Positions 1-8,983 of a DNA stretch of 36,930 nucleotides are shown here, in pieces (positions within the stretch are counted from its first letter, which is position 1; every line of letters starts with the position of its first letter). Source of the stretch: Roseibium suaedae (GTDB lineage: Bacteria > Pseudomonadota > Alphaproteobacteria > Rhizobiales > Stappiaceae); NCBI RefSeq assembly GCF_900142725.1, contig NZ_FRBW01000010.1, positions 1 through 36,930 of the forward strand, in the 5' to 3' direction. The notes below the pieces were generated by a model, which was not told where the DNA came from, searched no databases, and worked only from the letters and a program-made list of their open reading frames with translations. A program made the translations under genes and the position numbers.

Positions 1-112
1 GTAACTCTTACTCTAACTCCAGTCTCTCAACCAGAGCCTCGCAAGAACAACGCCGTCCACGCTTCTCTTCCTTCAAATCCAAATTGTCAAAGAACTCTAA
101 CCCGTTGGGCTA
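1..112 (-). promoter_or_regulatory. rRNA operon leader with boxA-like antitermination site
   Basis: Read on the minus strand, 96-84 is AGTTCTTTGACAA, matching 10 of 13 bases of the bacterial rrn boxA (TGCTCTTTAACAA). It is followed by text typical of the short leader before alphaproteobacterial 16S rRNA. The two promoters at 186-311 point into it. The 16S gene itself should begin just beyond position 1 and is not in the window. BoxA recruits NusB/NusE for antitermination of rRNA transcription. No coding frame here looks real. Confidence 0.75.
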
Positions 113-185
113 GATTGGTTTTCCATCTGCGCCTAAGCGAAAATCAGAAGACCAGAACCTCCGGAGAGGCCCGAAACAGAGCCGC

Positions 186-214
186 CTTATCAACCATCCG
201 AAGACCGTTGTCAA
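186..214 (-). promoter_or_regulatory. rRNA operon promoter, proximal (P2-like)
   Basis: On the minus strand there is a perfect -35 box TTGACA (214-209) and a -10-like TGATAA (192-187) with a 16-bp spacer, or GATAAG (191-186) with 17 bp. It lies about 90 bp upstream of the boxA and points to the rRNA operon off the left edge. Assignment rests on sequence match and position only. Confidence 0.55.
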
Positions 215-282
215 CGCTCAATTTCAGTAATTTAGAGCGCAAGGCCCTGTCGCCAGCGACGTTGCCGCCGTCGATGAACCGG

Positions 283-345
283 GTTATAGGCCCCGCCCCC
301 CGAACCGTCAACTCCAAAAACAAACTTTTTCGAACTTTGAAAAAT
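283..345 (-). promoter_or_regulatory. rRNA operon promoter, distal (P1-like), with UP-like A/T tracts
   Basis: On the minus strand, -35 TTGACG (311-306), a 17-bp GC-rich spacer and -10 TATAAC (288-283). Immediately upstream (312-345) are short A and T tracts that resemble an UP element for the RNA polymerase alpha subunit. This is the stronger of the two promoters facing the rRNA operon at the left edge. The open frame across 115-447 is a by-product and not a gene. Confidence 0.65.
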
Positions 346-574
346 CATCCAACTCACCCCCTGTGGACAAACACCCCACACACACACCAAAAACCCACAA
401 CACCCCTACGAAAATCAAACAAACCAAAACAATCCACAAAACGTTAACACCAAGTAGGAATTAGGAGAATTCGTTCAGCCGCCTCACTTGCATCAGGGCT
501 TGGGGCGTTCTTTTTCTCGAAAAAATAGCCGCACTGATTTGCGGGAAGCGCTTTTCCGGGCCGAAAAAAATGAA
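346..574. other. Gene-free stretch upstream of the rRNA promoters
   Basis: No convincing gene. It holds C/A-rich low-complexity sequence and one near-match to a DnaA box (TTGTCCACA on the minus strand, 370-362, one mismatch to TTATCCACA). Nothing else recognisable was seen. Confidence 0.5.
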
Positions 575-601
575 AAAGGCCGGACTTTTCGTCCGGCCTT
601 T
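575..601 (-). terminator. Intrinsic terminator after the NMT1/THI5-type gene
   Basis: Perfect 11-bp inverted repeat AAAGGCCGGAC / GTCCGGCCTTT around a 5-nt loop. On the minus strand it is followed by a T-rich run. It sits 21 bp past the stop codon of the gene ending at 623 and insulates it from the rRNA operon. Confidence 0.85.
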
Positions 602-622
602 CCCTTTCAGCCCTCGCAAGGC

Positions 623-1618
623 TTACATCTTGTCCGTCACCACTGTGGTTGTTGCCCCTTCAGGCTCCTTGGTGATCACCGGATCGGACCCACCCGACAG
701 AAGCGACTTCACCGTCCGGTCATAGGCAGCCATATCGAGCTTGCCATCGGAACCATCCACCAGCTTGGCGATTTCCTTCACCATGCGAACCTGGTGCTTT
801 TCCGTCTGCGCGCCGGTGGCATCATTCTCGAGAACGATCTCGGCGGCTTCTTCCGGATGTTCTGCCGTATAGGCCCAGCCCTTCATGGAGGCGCGAACAA
901 ACTTGGCGTATTTTTCGACCATGGCCGGATCCTTGAGGCTGTCCTCAAGAACGTAGAGACCGTCTTCCAGTGTCGCGACACCCTGGTCTTCATATTTGAA
1001 GACCACCAGATCCTCGGCCGGAATGCCCGCATCGATCACCTGCCAATATTCATTGTAGGTCATCGTCGAGATGCAATCGGCCTGTTTCTGCAGCAAGGGA
1101 TCCACGTTGAAGCCCTGCTTCAGCACGGTCACGCCATCCGGACCGCCTTCTGTCGGCATGTTCAGGTGGCTCATCCAGGACAGAAACGGGTATTCGTTTC
1201 CGAAGAACCAGACGCCCAGGGTCTTGCCCTTGAAGTTTTCCGGCGAGGTAATGCCGGTTGCCTTCATGCAGGTCAGCATCATGCCGGACTTCTTGAAGGG
1301 CTGGGCGATGTTGACGAGCGGCACACCCTTTTCGCGCGAGGCAAGGGCAGACGGCATCCAGTCGACGATCACATCCGCGCCGCCACCTGCAATCACCTGC
1401 GGCGGAGCAATGTCCGGACCGCCCGGCTTGATCGTGACGTCCAGGCCTTCTTCATCATAGAAGCCCTTGTCCTTGGCGACATAATAGCCAGCGAACTGGC
1501 CCTGGGTCACCCACTTGAGCTGCAGGGTCAGTGCGTCAGCGGCCTGGGCGGCTCCAGCGGAAAAGCCAGCCACCAGGGCAGACGACAGAGCCAGCGCTCT
1601 CAATGCATTGAATGCCAT
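623..1618 (-). CDS. ABC transporter substrate-binding protein, NMT1/THI5 family
   Basis: A 331-residue periplasmic binding protein. A typical signal peptide occupies about residues 1-26 (ending AQA), followed by the hallmark start of this family (LTLQLKWVTQGQFAGYYVAK), in which a short peptide binds a pyrimidine, riboflavin-like or sulfonate-type ligand. The ATG at 1618 was chosen because AAGGAGAAGGGG lies just before it; a longer frame to 1897 lacks such a site. Length is normal. No permease or ATPase gene adjoins it, so it must work with a transporter encoded elsewhere. A RutR-like operator lies about 210 bp upstream, favouring a pyrimidine-related ligand over nitrate or thiamine precursors. 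It is downstream of cysG but has its own 275-bp leader, so it is probably a separate unit. The ligand is inferred, not shown. Confidence 0.85.
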   Translation of the reverse strand: MAFNALRALALSSALVAGFSAGAAQAADALTLQLKWVTQGQFAGYYVAKDKGFYDEEGLDVTIKPGGPDIAPPQVIAGGGADVIVDWMPSALASREKGVPLVNIAQPFKKSGMMLTCMKATGITSPENFKGKTLGVWFFGNEYPFLSWMSHLNMPTEGGPDGVTVLKQGFNVDPLLQKQADCISTMTYNEYWQVIDAGIPAEDLVVFKYEDQGVATLEDGLYVLEDSLKDPAMVEKYAKFVRASMKGWAYTAEHPEEAAEIVLENDATGAQTEKHQVRMVKEIAKLVDGSDGKLDMAAYDRTVKSLLSGGSDPVITKEPEGATTTVVTDKM

Positions 1619-1823
1619 TCCCCTTCTCCTTATTCGGGCCGCCACGAGGCAGGCCTCTGGAATCAGACCCAAATGGCGAAGGTCCGGGACATGCTTCCTC
1701 TCCCCGGGACCAGCTTTAAGGCCGGTCTGCCTGCATGGTGCTTTGTCTCGCGCAGGCCCTGCTGACGTCAGACCACCGATCCGTCCGGAGCATTCATGCT
1801 TTCTCGTGTTCCGGACCGTCAGC

Positions 1824-1839
1824 CTGACCATTTGGTCAA
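1824..1839 (-). promoter_or_regulatory. RutR-type operator upstream of the NMT1/THI5-type gene
   Basis: The minus strand reads TTGACCAAATGGTCAG, which matches 15 of 16 positions of the published RutR consensus TTGACCANNTGGTCAA (the two N positions free). A possible promoter lies just upstream: TTGACC (1872-1867), 18-bp spacer, weak TACGTT (1848-1843), which would put the operator at the start of transcription. No rutR gene is in the window. Confidence 0.6.
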
Positions 1840-1893
1840 GAAAACGTACGGAACTGCCGCCTCGATGGTCAAGGTGATTTTTTAGACAGGCGG

Positions 1894-3426
1894 TCAAAAA
1901 ATCGCTTGGTTCCCTGACGCCCGTCTCAACTCCGCAAAACCGCCGGAAGGCAGGGCATTGGTCTTTTCCGACAGACGGTGAAAGACCTCGCCAAGAGCAA
2001 TCAGCACCGGTCCATCCGTTGAAAGGGTTCCTACACCCTGCTCCAGATCCGAGAGCTGTCCGGCCCAGCGGACTTCCTCCGGCCGCGAGATATTCGCCAT
2101 GGCGCAGACCGGCAGCGCGGGATTGCAGCCCTCGCTCAAGAGCCGGTCCCGGATACGGCCAGACATGCGCCCGCCCATATAAAAGACCGTTGTTGCCGCC
2201 GGATCGGTCAGAGCCTGCCAGTCGACAGTGTCCGGCAGCTCGCCCTTGCGCGAATGACCGGTGACGAAGCGGACGGACTGGGCATGGTCCCGGTGGGTCA
2301 ATGACACTTTCAGCCCGGAGGCCATGGCGGTGGCTGCCGTGATGCCCGGCACGACGGAGACCTCAATGCCCTCCCGCTCCAGCATGTCGATCTCTTCACC
2401 TGCCCGGCCGAAGATCATCGGATCGCCGGACTTGAGCCGGACAACGGACTTGCCCTGGCGCGCAAGGGTCAGCATCAGTTCGTTGATGTCCTCCTGACGG
2501 CAGCTCTCGCGCCCTCCGCGCTTGCCCACCATCATGCGCCGCGCCTCCCTGCGGGCAAGCTCCAGCACATCGGAGGAAACGAGATCGTCAAAAAGGATCA
2601 CATCGGCGCCCTGCAAGGCACGAACGGCCTTGATCGTCAGATGATCGGCTGCCCCCGGTCCCGCCCCCACAAGGGTGACCTTGCCCTTCGTTTCTGCGTG
2701 GCTGGTTGAGTTCCGCGCACAAAGCTCGTCCACCAGCGCTGGCATGTCATCTTCTGCGCGAGGAGCGCTTTCGTCGCCAAAGGCCTTTTCGGTAAAGCCT
2801 TCCCAGAACTGGCGCCGGGGACGGCCCGGTGCCAGCCGCGCCATGACATCTGCGCGGACCCTGCCTGCAAGAGCCGCCCAATCCGACAAGGTGCGCGGCA
2901 GAAGGGTCTCGATCCTCCGCCGGATGGCCTGACCGAGGATCGGGGCTACACCATTTGTCGAAATGCCGATCACGACCGGTGAGCGATTGACGATGGAGCC
3001 GAACTGAAAAGCACAGTGGCCGGGATTGTCGATGACATTATAGGGCACACCCGCAGAGCGGGCTGACTCTGCAAAGGCCTCTGCCTCGCTGTCATCTTCC
3101 GCATCTGCAATCGCCAAAGCCGCAGAAGAAAGGCAAGCGGGCGACCAGGTTGCCGCATGATGAACAAAGCTGCCCTTGACGCTGCCCGTCTGCAGCAGAT
3201 TTTCCATTTCCGGCGAAAGCTCGGCCGCATGGACATGAACCACCGCGCCGCTGGCCGCCAGAAGCTCTGCCTTCCAGGCAGCAGCCGCAGACCCGCCGGC
3301 AACGACAGCCTTGCGTCCCTCCAGATTGAAGAAGACCGGCAGACAGGCGAGAGGCCCCATACGGCTTGTCTCACGGGATGCTGCCGTCGGACGCGGCACT
3401 TCAACCGGCTTTCGCGATACCGTCAT
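1894..3426 (-). CDS. cysG: Siroheme synthase CysG (precorrin-2 dehydrogenase / uroporphyrinogen-III methyltransferase)
   Basis: A 510-residue bifunctional cytoplasmic enzyme. The N-terminal half has a dinucleotide-binding turn (AVVAGGSAAAA, about residues 40-50) and the sirohydrochlorin dehydrogenase/ferrochelatase region with VIDNPGH (about 131-137) and GISTNG (about 154-159). From about residue 248 comes a SUMT-type methyltransferase: VGAGPGAADHLT, KRGGRESCRQ, RLKSGDPMIFGRAGEE and VPGITAATA. It converts uroporphyrinogen III to siroheme, the cofactor of NirB in the same operon. The ATG at 3426 was chosen because AGGAGAAGAG precedes it. The start lies inside the end of nasA (26-bp overlap), implying translational coupling. 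It is the last gene of the nitrate operon. Somewhat longer than the E. coli enzyme (457 residues), with extra sequence at the N terminus and in the linker. Confidence 0.93.
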   Translation of the reverse strand: MTVSRKPVEVPRPTAASRETSRMGPLACLPVFFNLEGRKAVVAGGSAAAAWKAELLAASGAVVHVHAAELSPEMENLLQTGSVKGSFVHHAATWSPACLSSAALAIADAEDDSEAEAFAESARSAGVPYNVIDNPGHCAFQFGSIVNRSPVVIGISTNGVAPILGQAIRRRIETLLPRTLSDWAALAGRVRADVMARLAPGRPRRQFWEGFTEKAFGDESAPRAEDDMPALVDELCARNSTSHAETKGKVTLVGAGPGAADHLTIKAVRALQGADVILFDDLVSSDVLELARREARRMMVGKRGGRESCRQEDINELMLTLARQGKSVVRLKSGDPMIFGRAGEEIDMLEREGIEVSVVPGITAATAMASGLKVSLTHRDHAQSVRFVTGHSRKGELPDTVDWQALTDPAATTVFYMGGRMSGRIRDRLLSEGCNPALPVCAMANISRPEEVRWAGQLSDLEQGVGTLSTDGPVLIALGEVFHRLSEKTNALPSGGFAELRRASGNQAIF

Positions 3427-6091
3427 CTCTCTTCTCCTCATTCAAGACCGTTTCGATCAGGCTGCGGATTTCCGAGCGGCAGGACCCGCAATTGGTTCCA
3501 GCCTTCAGGACCTCGCCAATGGCAGTGGTCGTGCAGGCACCACCCCGCGCCGCCGTCAGGATCTGGTTTGCACCAATCTGGTAGCAGGCACAGACAAGGG
3601 CGCCATTGTCCGGCATGTCTGCCGCAGGGCGGCCGGCGAGCACCCGCAAGCGGCTTGCCGGGGTTTCCGCCTCAAGGCCGAGCAGGCCACAGGCCCAGGC
3701 ACGGGAAACTTCGACCGGTTCACGGGCAAAGAAAAAGGCTGTGCGCAGGGTGCCATCCTGCCAGAAGGCCATCCGGCAGGTGCCCGAGGCTTCGTCCTGA
3801 AACGATGTGATCTCCGCTCCGGCCAATGTCCCGCCTGCGAGGCGGACCGCCAGATCCATAAAGTCAGCAGCCTCGACGCCTGCAAACTCCAGACGGTGAC
3901 CACCGGAAACGGGTGCAATGGCCCAATAGTCGATGCCGCGCAGGTGCGGCTTCTGATCCAGAACCGCAAAGCCATACCAGTGGGCCGGAAAGGCCTTGAG
4001 CGAGACAGGCGTAAACTTCGAGCCGGGCTGGCCGGAATGGGGATCCGTTGCGGGTGCGACCACCGCATCCACGCGCCCCCTGGAGGCGAACTGATCCGTC
4101 CAATGCATGGGCACGAACACCGTCCCCTTGCGGCCGCGCCCGGAAATCTGCGCCCTTACGGTGACGGCGCCATAGGGGCTCCTCACCTCGACCAGCGAAG
4201 CATCGCTAATGCCAAGGGCCAAAGCATCCTCCGGATGAATTTCCGCGAAGGGCTCGGCAATGTGCGATGTCAGCCGGGCGGTCTTTCCCGTCCGGGTCAT
4301 GGTGTGCCATTGGTCGCGGATACGTCCGGTGTTGAGAACAAGCGGATATTTCCGTTCGCGCTTGCGCGGTGCAATCGGAGTAACAGCGACAAACCGCGCC
4401 TTGCGGTCAGACGTGTAAAAGCCGCCGCGCGCAAAGAACCGGCTCTCGCCCAGCGCCTCACCAGAGCGGGCGGGCCATTGAAACGGCGCCAGTTCCTCGA
4501 ACGCTTCCTCATCGATATCCGCCATGGCGCCAATGTCGAAATCGCGTGTGCCATTGTTGCCAGCAGCCGACAACTCAGCATGCTCCCGGAAAATTCCGGC
4601 AGGCCCGTCATAGGCAAAGGCCTCGCGGTGCCCCATGCGGCGCGCCACTTCGCTGAGCGCCCACCAGTCCGGACGAGCCTCGCCCGGCAGATCAAGAAAG
4701 CGGCGCTGACGGGAAATCCGGCGTTCGGAGTTCGTGACCGTCCCGTCCTTCTCGCCCCAGGCGGCCCCGGGAAGCGCAACATGAGCAAATTCCAGTGTGT
4801 CAGCGGCGCAGGTCACATCTGAGACAACGACGAAGGGGCAGAGTTTCAGCGCTTCCGCGACGCCATCGGCATCGGGCAGGCTGTCGACCGGGTTGGTGGC
4901 CATGATCCAGAGCGCCTTGATCTTGCCTTCACGTACGGCGCGGAACATCTCGACCGCCTTCAGACCCGCACGCTCAGCGATGACCGGACTTTGCCAGAAG
5001 GACTGAACCAGGGACCGGTGATCCGGATTTTCCAGTGCCATATGGGCCGCGAGCATGTTGGCGAGACCACCAACCTCGCGTCCACCCATGGCGTTGGGCT
5101 GACCCGTCACCGAGAAAGGCCCCATTCCGGCCCGGCCGATCCGGCCAGTTGCCAGGTGGACATTCAGGATCGCATTGACCTTGTCTGTTCCCACGACGGA
5201 CTGATTGACGCCCTGGCTATAGACGGTGACCATTTTCTCCGTGCGGGCCGCCAGATCATAGAAACGGGCGATGTCCTGACGCGAAAGGCCGGTCTCGTCG
5301 GCGATGCGGGAAATATCGCAAGCGCCCGCAGCGCCCAGCGCCTCTCCAAACCCGCTCGTGTGCCGGGAGATATAAGCCTCATCGAGATAGCCGTTCTCGG
5401 ACACATAAGAGAGAAGTCCGTTGAACAGCGCCACATCCGTATCCGGCGCAAGACCAAGATGCAGGTCCGCCAGAGCGCAGGTCGCCGTGCGGCGCGGGTC
5501 GATTGTGACGATCCGAAGAGCGGGGTTGGCCGCCTTGGCGGCTTCCAGCCGCTGGAAAAGAACCGGGTGGCACCAGGCCAGGTTGGATCCGGTCAGAACC
5601 ACAAGGTCGGCCTGTTCCAGATCCTCATAGGTGCCTGGAACCGTGTCCGACCCGAAGGCCCGGCGGTGGCCGGCCACCGAAGACGCCATGCAAAGGCGGG
5701 AATTGGTATCGATGTTGGCCGAACCGATGAAGCCCTTCATCAGCTTGTTGGCGACATAATAGTCCTCGGTCAAGATCTGGCCGGAAACATAGAAAGCCAC
5801 GCTGTCCGGGCCGTGCTCTGCAATCGCAGCGGAGAACCGGGCGGCAACAAGATCCAGCGCGTCGTCCCAGGAAGCACGGGTGCCATTGATTTCCGGATAG
5901 AGCAGCCGATCATCCAGAGACAGGGTTTCGGCGAGCGCCGAGCCCTTGGAGCACAGACGGCCGAAATTGGCCGGATGCTCCGGATCGCCTTTCACGGTGA
6001 CTGAGCCATATGGCTGGCGGGTGGCCAGAACACCGCAGCCAACGCCACAATAGGGGCAGGTGGTCCGCACAGTGGTCGCCTCTGCATTCAT
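3401..6091 (-). CDS. nasA: Assimilatory nitrate reductase, catalytic molybdopterin subunit
   Basis: An 896-residue cytoplasmic enzyme that reduces nitrate to nitrite. The N terminus has the [4Fe-4S] ligands C12-x2-C15-x3-C19-x27-C47 (TCPYCGVGCG), followed by the molybdopterin oxidoreductase domain and the C-terminal molydopterin-dinucleotide-binding domain (LNTGRIRDQWHTMTRTGK). The extreme C terminus carries a BFD-like [2Fe-2S] domain (C834, C836, C868, C871), as in the NasA/NarB group. The ATG at 6091 is preceded by GGAGG about 10 bases upstream. The gene follows nirD after 89 bp and overlaps cysG by 26 bp. No separate FAD subunit (NasC/NasB type) is nearby, so its electron donor is unknown: a ferredoxin or a reductase encoded elsewhere. 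Confidence 0.95.
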   Translation of the reverse strand: MNAEATTVRTTCPYCGVGCGVLATRQPYGSVTVKGDPEHPANFGRLCSKGSALAETLSLDDRLLYPEINGTRASWDDALDLVAARFSAAIAEHGPDSVAFYVSGQILTEDYYVANKLMKGFIGSANIDTNSRLCMASSVAGHRRAFGSDTVPGTYEDLEQADLVVLTGSNLAWCHPVLFQRLEAAKAANPALRIVTIDPRRTATCALADLHLGLAPDTDVALFNGLLSYVSENGYLDEAYISRHTSGFGEALGAAGACDISRIADETGLSRQDIARFYDLAARTEKMVTVYSQGVNQSVVGTDKVNAILNVHLATGRIGRAGMGPFSVTGQPNAMGGREVGGLANMLAAHMALENPDHRSLVQSFWQSPVIAERAGLKAVEMFRAVREGKIKALWIMATNPVDSLPDADGVAEALKLCPFVVVSDVTCAADTLEFAHVALPGAAWGEKDGTVTNSERRISRQRRFLDLPGEARPDWWALSEVARRMGHREAFAYDGPAGIFREHAELSAAGNNGTRDFDIGAMADIDEEAFEELAPFQWPARSGEALGESRFFARGGFYTSDRKARFVAVTPIAPRKRERKYPLVLNTGRIRDQWHTMTRTGKTARLTSHIAEPFAEIHPEDALALGISDASLVEVRSPYGAVTVRAQISGRGRKGTVFVPMHWTDQFASRGRVDAVVAPATDPHSGQPGSKFTPVSLKAFPAHWYGFAVLDQKPHLRGIDYWAIAPVSGGHRLEFAGVEAADFMDLAVRLAGGTLAGAEITSFQDEASGTCRMAFWQDGTLRTAFFFAREPVEVSRAWACGLLGLEAETPASRLRVLAGRPAADMPDNGALVCACYQIGANQILTAARGGACTTTAIGEVLKAGTNCGSCRSEIRSLIETVLNEEKRDDGIAKAG

Positions 6092-6139
6092 CGGTCCCGT
6101 ACCTCCAGCTGTTTCTTCGGCTTCTATCGATCAAATCGG

Positions 6140-6174
6140 AGGCCGGGCCTGCTTCTTGGCGGCAGACCCGGCCT
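6140..6174 (-). other. Hairpin between nirD and nasA
   Basis: A 13-bp stem (AGGCCGGGTCTGC pairing with GCAGGCCCGGCCT, one G-U pair) with a 9-nt loop on the transcribed strand. There is no T-run, so it is unlikely to terminate. It may protect mRNA ends or separate nirBD and nasA message segments. The function is inferred. Confidence 0.5.
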
Positions 6175-6180
6175 TCCTCC

Positions 6181-6507
6181 CTAGACGGTCAGTGCGAGAT
6201 AGACTTTTCCGTCTTCCTGCTTGGCCGGGAACACCCGAACGGATCCCTCGTCCGCTCCCTGAGCCCGCCCCGTCTCAAGACTGATCACCCAGTTGTGCAG
6301 CGGGCAGGTCACGCAGTTGTCGTGAACGATGCCCTGGCTGAGCGGCCCGTTCTTGTGCGGGCACTTGTCTTCGATCGCGAGCACCTGATCATCCGCCGTG
6401 CGAAACACAGCGATGGTCATGTCGCCGTTCTTCACGCAGCGCGCGCCCAAAACGGGGATCTCGGTCAGATCGCCGATGGCGACCCAGGTCTGGGACATGA
6501 CATTCAT
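6181..6507 (-). CDS. nirD: Nitrite reductase [NAD(P)H] small subunit NirD, Rieske type
   Basis: A 108-residue cytoplasmic partner of NirB. It contains a complete Rieske [2Fe-2S] ligand set, C49-P-H51 and C68-P-L-H71, with the sequence KCPHKNG ... CPLHNW. This set is lost in the E. coli NirD but kept here. Its ATG overlaps the nirB stop codon in an ATGA arrangement (6504-6507), so the two subunits are translationally coupled. An internal ATG three codons in (MSQTW) is an alternative start. Length is normal for the family. Confidence 0.93.
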   Translation of the reverse strand: MNVMSQTWVAIGDLTEIPVLGARCVKNGDMTIAVFRTADDQVLAIEDKCPHKNGPLSQGIVHDNCVTCPLHNWVISLETGRAQGADEGSVRVFPAKQEDGKVYLALTV

Positions 6508-8957
6508 TCTGCTGCCTCCAGGGAAAACGCCGCCATGGGCTTGAACTCGTGCTTGTCCTTGCCGGAAACGCGCTCCGACCAGGGATCGACCTGGGCAAAC
6601 TTCTGGGAGAAGACAAAACGATCAAAATAGCCCTGACGCTTTTCCGCATCGTCCATGATCTGTTGCCGGATCTCGTCAAGGCCGATGCGCTTGGCCCACT
6701 TGTAGATCCGCTCCAGATAATGGCCCTGTTCGCGGTACATCTGGGCAAGCGCCACCACATACTCCAACGCCTCTTCCTCGGTCTTCACCAGACCCAGGAC
6801 TTCCGTGCCCTTGATATCGAGACCGGCAGCACCGGCGAAATGGATCTCGAAGCCGCTGTCGACGCAGATGATGCCGATGTCCTTGCAGGTGGCTTCGGCG
6901 CAGTTGCGCGGACAGCCGGAGACCGCCAGCTTCAGCTTGGCCGGGGTCCAGGACCCCCACATGAATTTCTCCAGCTTGATGCCGAGACCGGTGGAATCCT
7001 GCGTGCCGAAACGGCACCAGTCGGAGCCGACACAGGTCTTCACCGTGCGCAGGCCCTTGGCATAGGCCTGGCCGGAGACAAACCCGGCCTTGCCGAGATC
7101 CTCCCAGACACCGGGAAGGTCTTCCTTCTTGATGCCCAGCATGTCGATGCGCTGACCGCCGGTGCATTTCACCGCCGGAATATTGTACTTGTCGACCACA
7201 TCCGCGATGGCCCGCAGTTCCTTGGAGGAGGTCATACCGCCCCACATGCGCGGAACCACAGAGTAGGTGCCATCCTTCTGGATGTTGGCGTGGACACGCT
7301 CGTTGATGAAACGGGACTGATAGTCATCCGCATACTCATCGGGCCAGTCGCAGACCAGATAGTAGTTCAGGGCAGGACGGCACTTGGCGCAGCCCTGGGA
7401 CGTGGTCCATTCCAGTTCCTGCATGACCGCCGGAATGGTCTTTAGTCCCTTGACCTTGATCAGGCGGCGGACTTCGTCATGGCTGTGATGAGTACAGCCG
7501 CAGACCGGCTTGACCGCCTGCGGATTGAAGGCATCGCCGAGCGTTGCCGTCATCAGTTTCTCGACAAGGCCGGTGCAAGTGCCGCAAGACGCGGACGCCT
7601 TGGTATGGGCGCGCACATCATCCAGTGTGGTCAGGCCCTTGTCCTTGATCGCCGTGACGATCTTTCCCTTGCATACGCCGTTGCAGCCGCAGATTTCCGC
7701 ATCATCCGGCAAGGCTGCAACGGCCGCCGTAGGGTCCAGCGGGTCGCCCCCCTGATAGGCCTGGCCGAAAATCAGGGTGTCACGCATGACGGACACATCC
7801 GTGCCCTTCTTCAGCATGTCGAAGAACCAGGGCCCATCGGAGGTTTCGCCATAGAGCACCGCGCCGATGATCCGGTTGTCCTTCAGGACAAGGCGCTTGT
7901 AGATCCCGGCGGCACCGTCCCGCAGCACAATCTCCTCACGGCCCTCGCCCTCGGCGAAGTCTCCCGCGGAATAAAGATCGACGCCCGTGACCTTCAGCTT
8001 GGTCGCAGTCACGGACCCTGTGTAGGTGGAGGAGCCTCCGGTCAGGTTCGACGCGATGACTTCCGCCATCTCATAAAGTGGCGCCACCAGGCCGTAGCAC
8101 ATGCTGCGGTGCTCGACACATTCGCCCAGCGAGAAGATATCCGGATCGGACGTGCGCATATCGTCGGCAACGATGATGCCCCGGTTCACATCCAGGCCGG
8201 TTGCCTTGGCAAGATCGGTGGACGGGCGGATACCGACCGCCATCACGACGATGGACGCTTCGATGATTGTTCCGTCATCCAGTTTAATACCGCGCACCTT
8301 GCCATCCTCGGTGCCGAGGATCTCATGGCTGTTCGCCTTGGTGCGGACTTCGATGCCCCGGCGGACAAACTCCGCCTCGAGCAGATATCCTGCTGCCGGA
8401 TCAAGCTGCCGCTCCATCAGGGTCGGCATCAGATGCAAGACGGTGACTTCCATGCCCTGCATCTTGAGACCGGCCGCCGCTTCCAGCCCCAGAAGACCGC
8501 CGCCGATCACGATGGCCCGGCCGCCGGACTTGGCGGCGACCAGCATCTTTTCCACGTCGTCCAGATCGCGGTAGGTGAGAACACCGTCCAGATCCTTGCC
8601 CGGCAGGGGAATGATGAAAGGACTGGAGCCGGTGGCAATCACCAGCTTGTCATAGGAGGCGGTGATACCGTTTTCAGAGGTGACGGTCTTCGCTCCCCGG
8701 TCAATGCCGGACACTTTGGCCGACTTGTGCAGGATAATGCCGTTGTCCGCATACCAGGCATCATCATGGGTGATGATGTCCTCATAGGTCTTTTCACCGG
8801 ACAGCACTGGCGACAGCATCAGCCGGTTGTAGTTCACGCGCGGTTCGGCGTTGAAAATGGTGACGTCATAGGTATCCGGCGCGAGCGTGAAAAGATGCTC
8901 CAGCATGCGCCCGGGCGCCATGCCATTGCCGACAACAACGAGTTTCTGTCTTGTCAT
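6504..8957 (-). CDS. nirB: Nitrite reductase [NAD(P)H] large subunit NirB
   Basis: An 817-residue cytoplasmic siroheme enzyme that reduces nitrite to ammonium. In order: an FAD-binding fold (VVVGNGMAPG at the N terminus), an NAD-binding fold (AIVIGGGLLGLEAA, about residue 150), a BFD-like [2Fe-2S] domain (CGCNGVCKG ... SCGTC), a ferredoxin-like half domain, and the siroheme/[4Fe-4S] site with CVGSDWC (C-x5-C) and CPRNC (C-x3-C). GGGGAGAGG precedes the ATG. It lies 26 bp after the tandem ATPase gene and overlaps nirD by 4 bp. Its siroheme can be made by CysG, encoded in the same operon. Length matches the family. Confidence 0.96.
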   Translation of the reverse strand: MTRQKLVVVGNGMAPGRMLEHLFTLAPDTYDVTIFNAEPRVNYNRLMLSPVLSGEKTYEDIITHDDAWYADNGIILHKSAKVSGIDRGAKTVTSENGITASYDKLVIATGSSPFIIPLPGKDLDGVLTYRDLDDVEKMLVAAKSGGRAIVIGGGLLGLEAAAGLKMQGMEVTVLHLMPTLMERQLDPAAGYLLEAEFVRRGIEVRTKANSHEILGTEDGKVRGIKLDDGTIIEASIVVMAVGIRPSTDLAKATGLDVNRGIIVADDMRTSDPDIFSLGECVEHRSMCYGLVAPLYEMAEVIASNLTGGSSTYTGSVTATKLKVTGVDLYSAGDFAEGEGREEIVLRDGAAGIYKRLVLKDNRIIGAVLYGETSDGPWFFDMLKKGTDVSVMRDTLIFGQAYQGGDPLDPTAAVAALPDDAEICGCNGVCKGKIVTAIKDKGLTTLDDVRAHTKASASCGTCTGLVEKLMTATLGDAFNPQAVKPVCGCTHHSHDEVRRLIKVKGLKTIPAVMQELEWTTSQGCAKCRPALNYYLVCDWPDEYADDYQSRFINERVHANIQKDGTYSVVPRMWGGMTSSKELRAIADVVDKYNIPAVKCTGGQRIDMLGIKKEDLPGVWEDLGKAGFVSGQAYAKGLRTVKTCVGSDWCRFGTQDSTGLGIKLEKFMWGSWTPAKLKLAVSGCPRNCAEATCKDIGIICVDSGFEIHFAGAAGLDIKGTEVLGLVKTEEEALEYVVALAQMYREQGHYLERIYKWAKRIGLDEIRQQIMDDAEKRQGYFDRFVFSQKFAQVDPWSERVSGKDKHEFKPMAAFSLEAAE

Positions 8958-8983
8958 GATCCTCTCCCCTTTTCAGGGCCAAT

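Noticed and set aside
362..370. Near-match to a DnaA box, possible origin of replication
   Set aside because: A single one-mismatch site without a cluster or origin-linked genes; more likely chance upstream of an rRNA promoter.
115..447. 110-codon open frame at the left edge
   Set aside because: It lies across the rRNA promoters and the A/C-rich upstream tract; promoter and boxA signals explain the sequence better.
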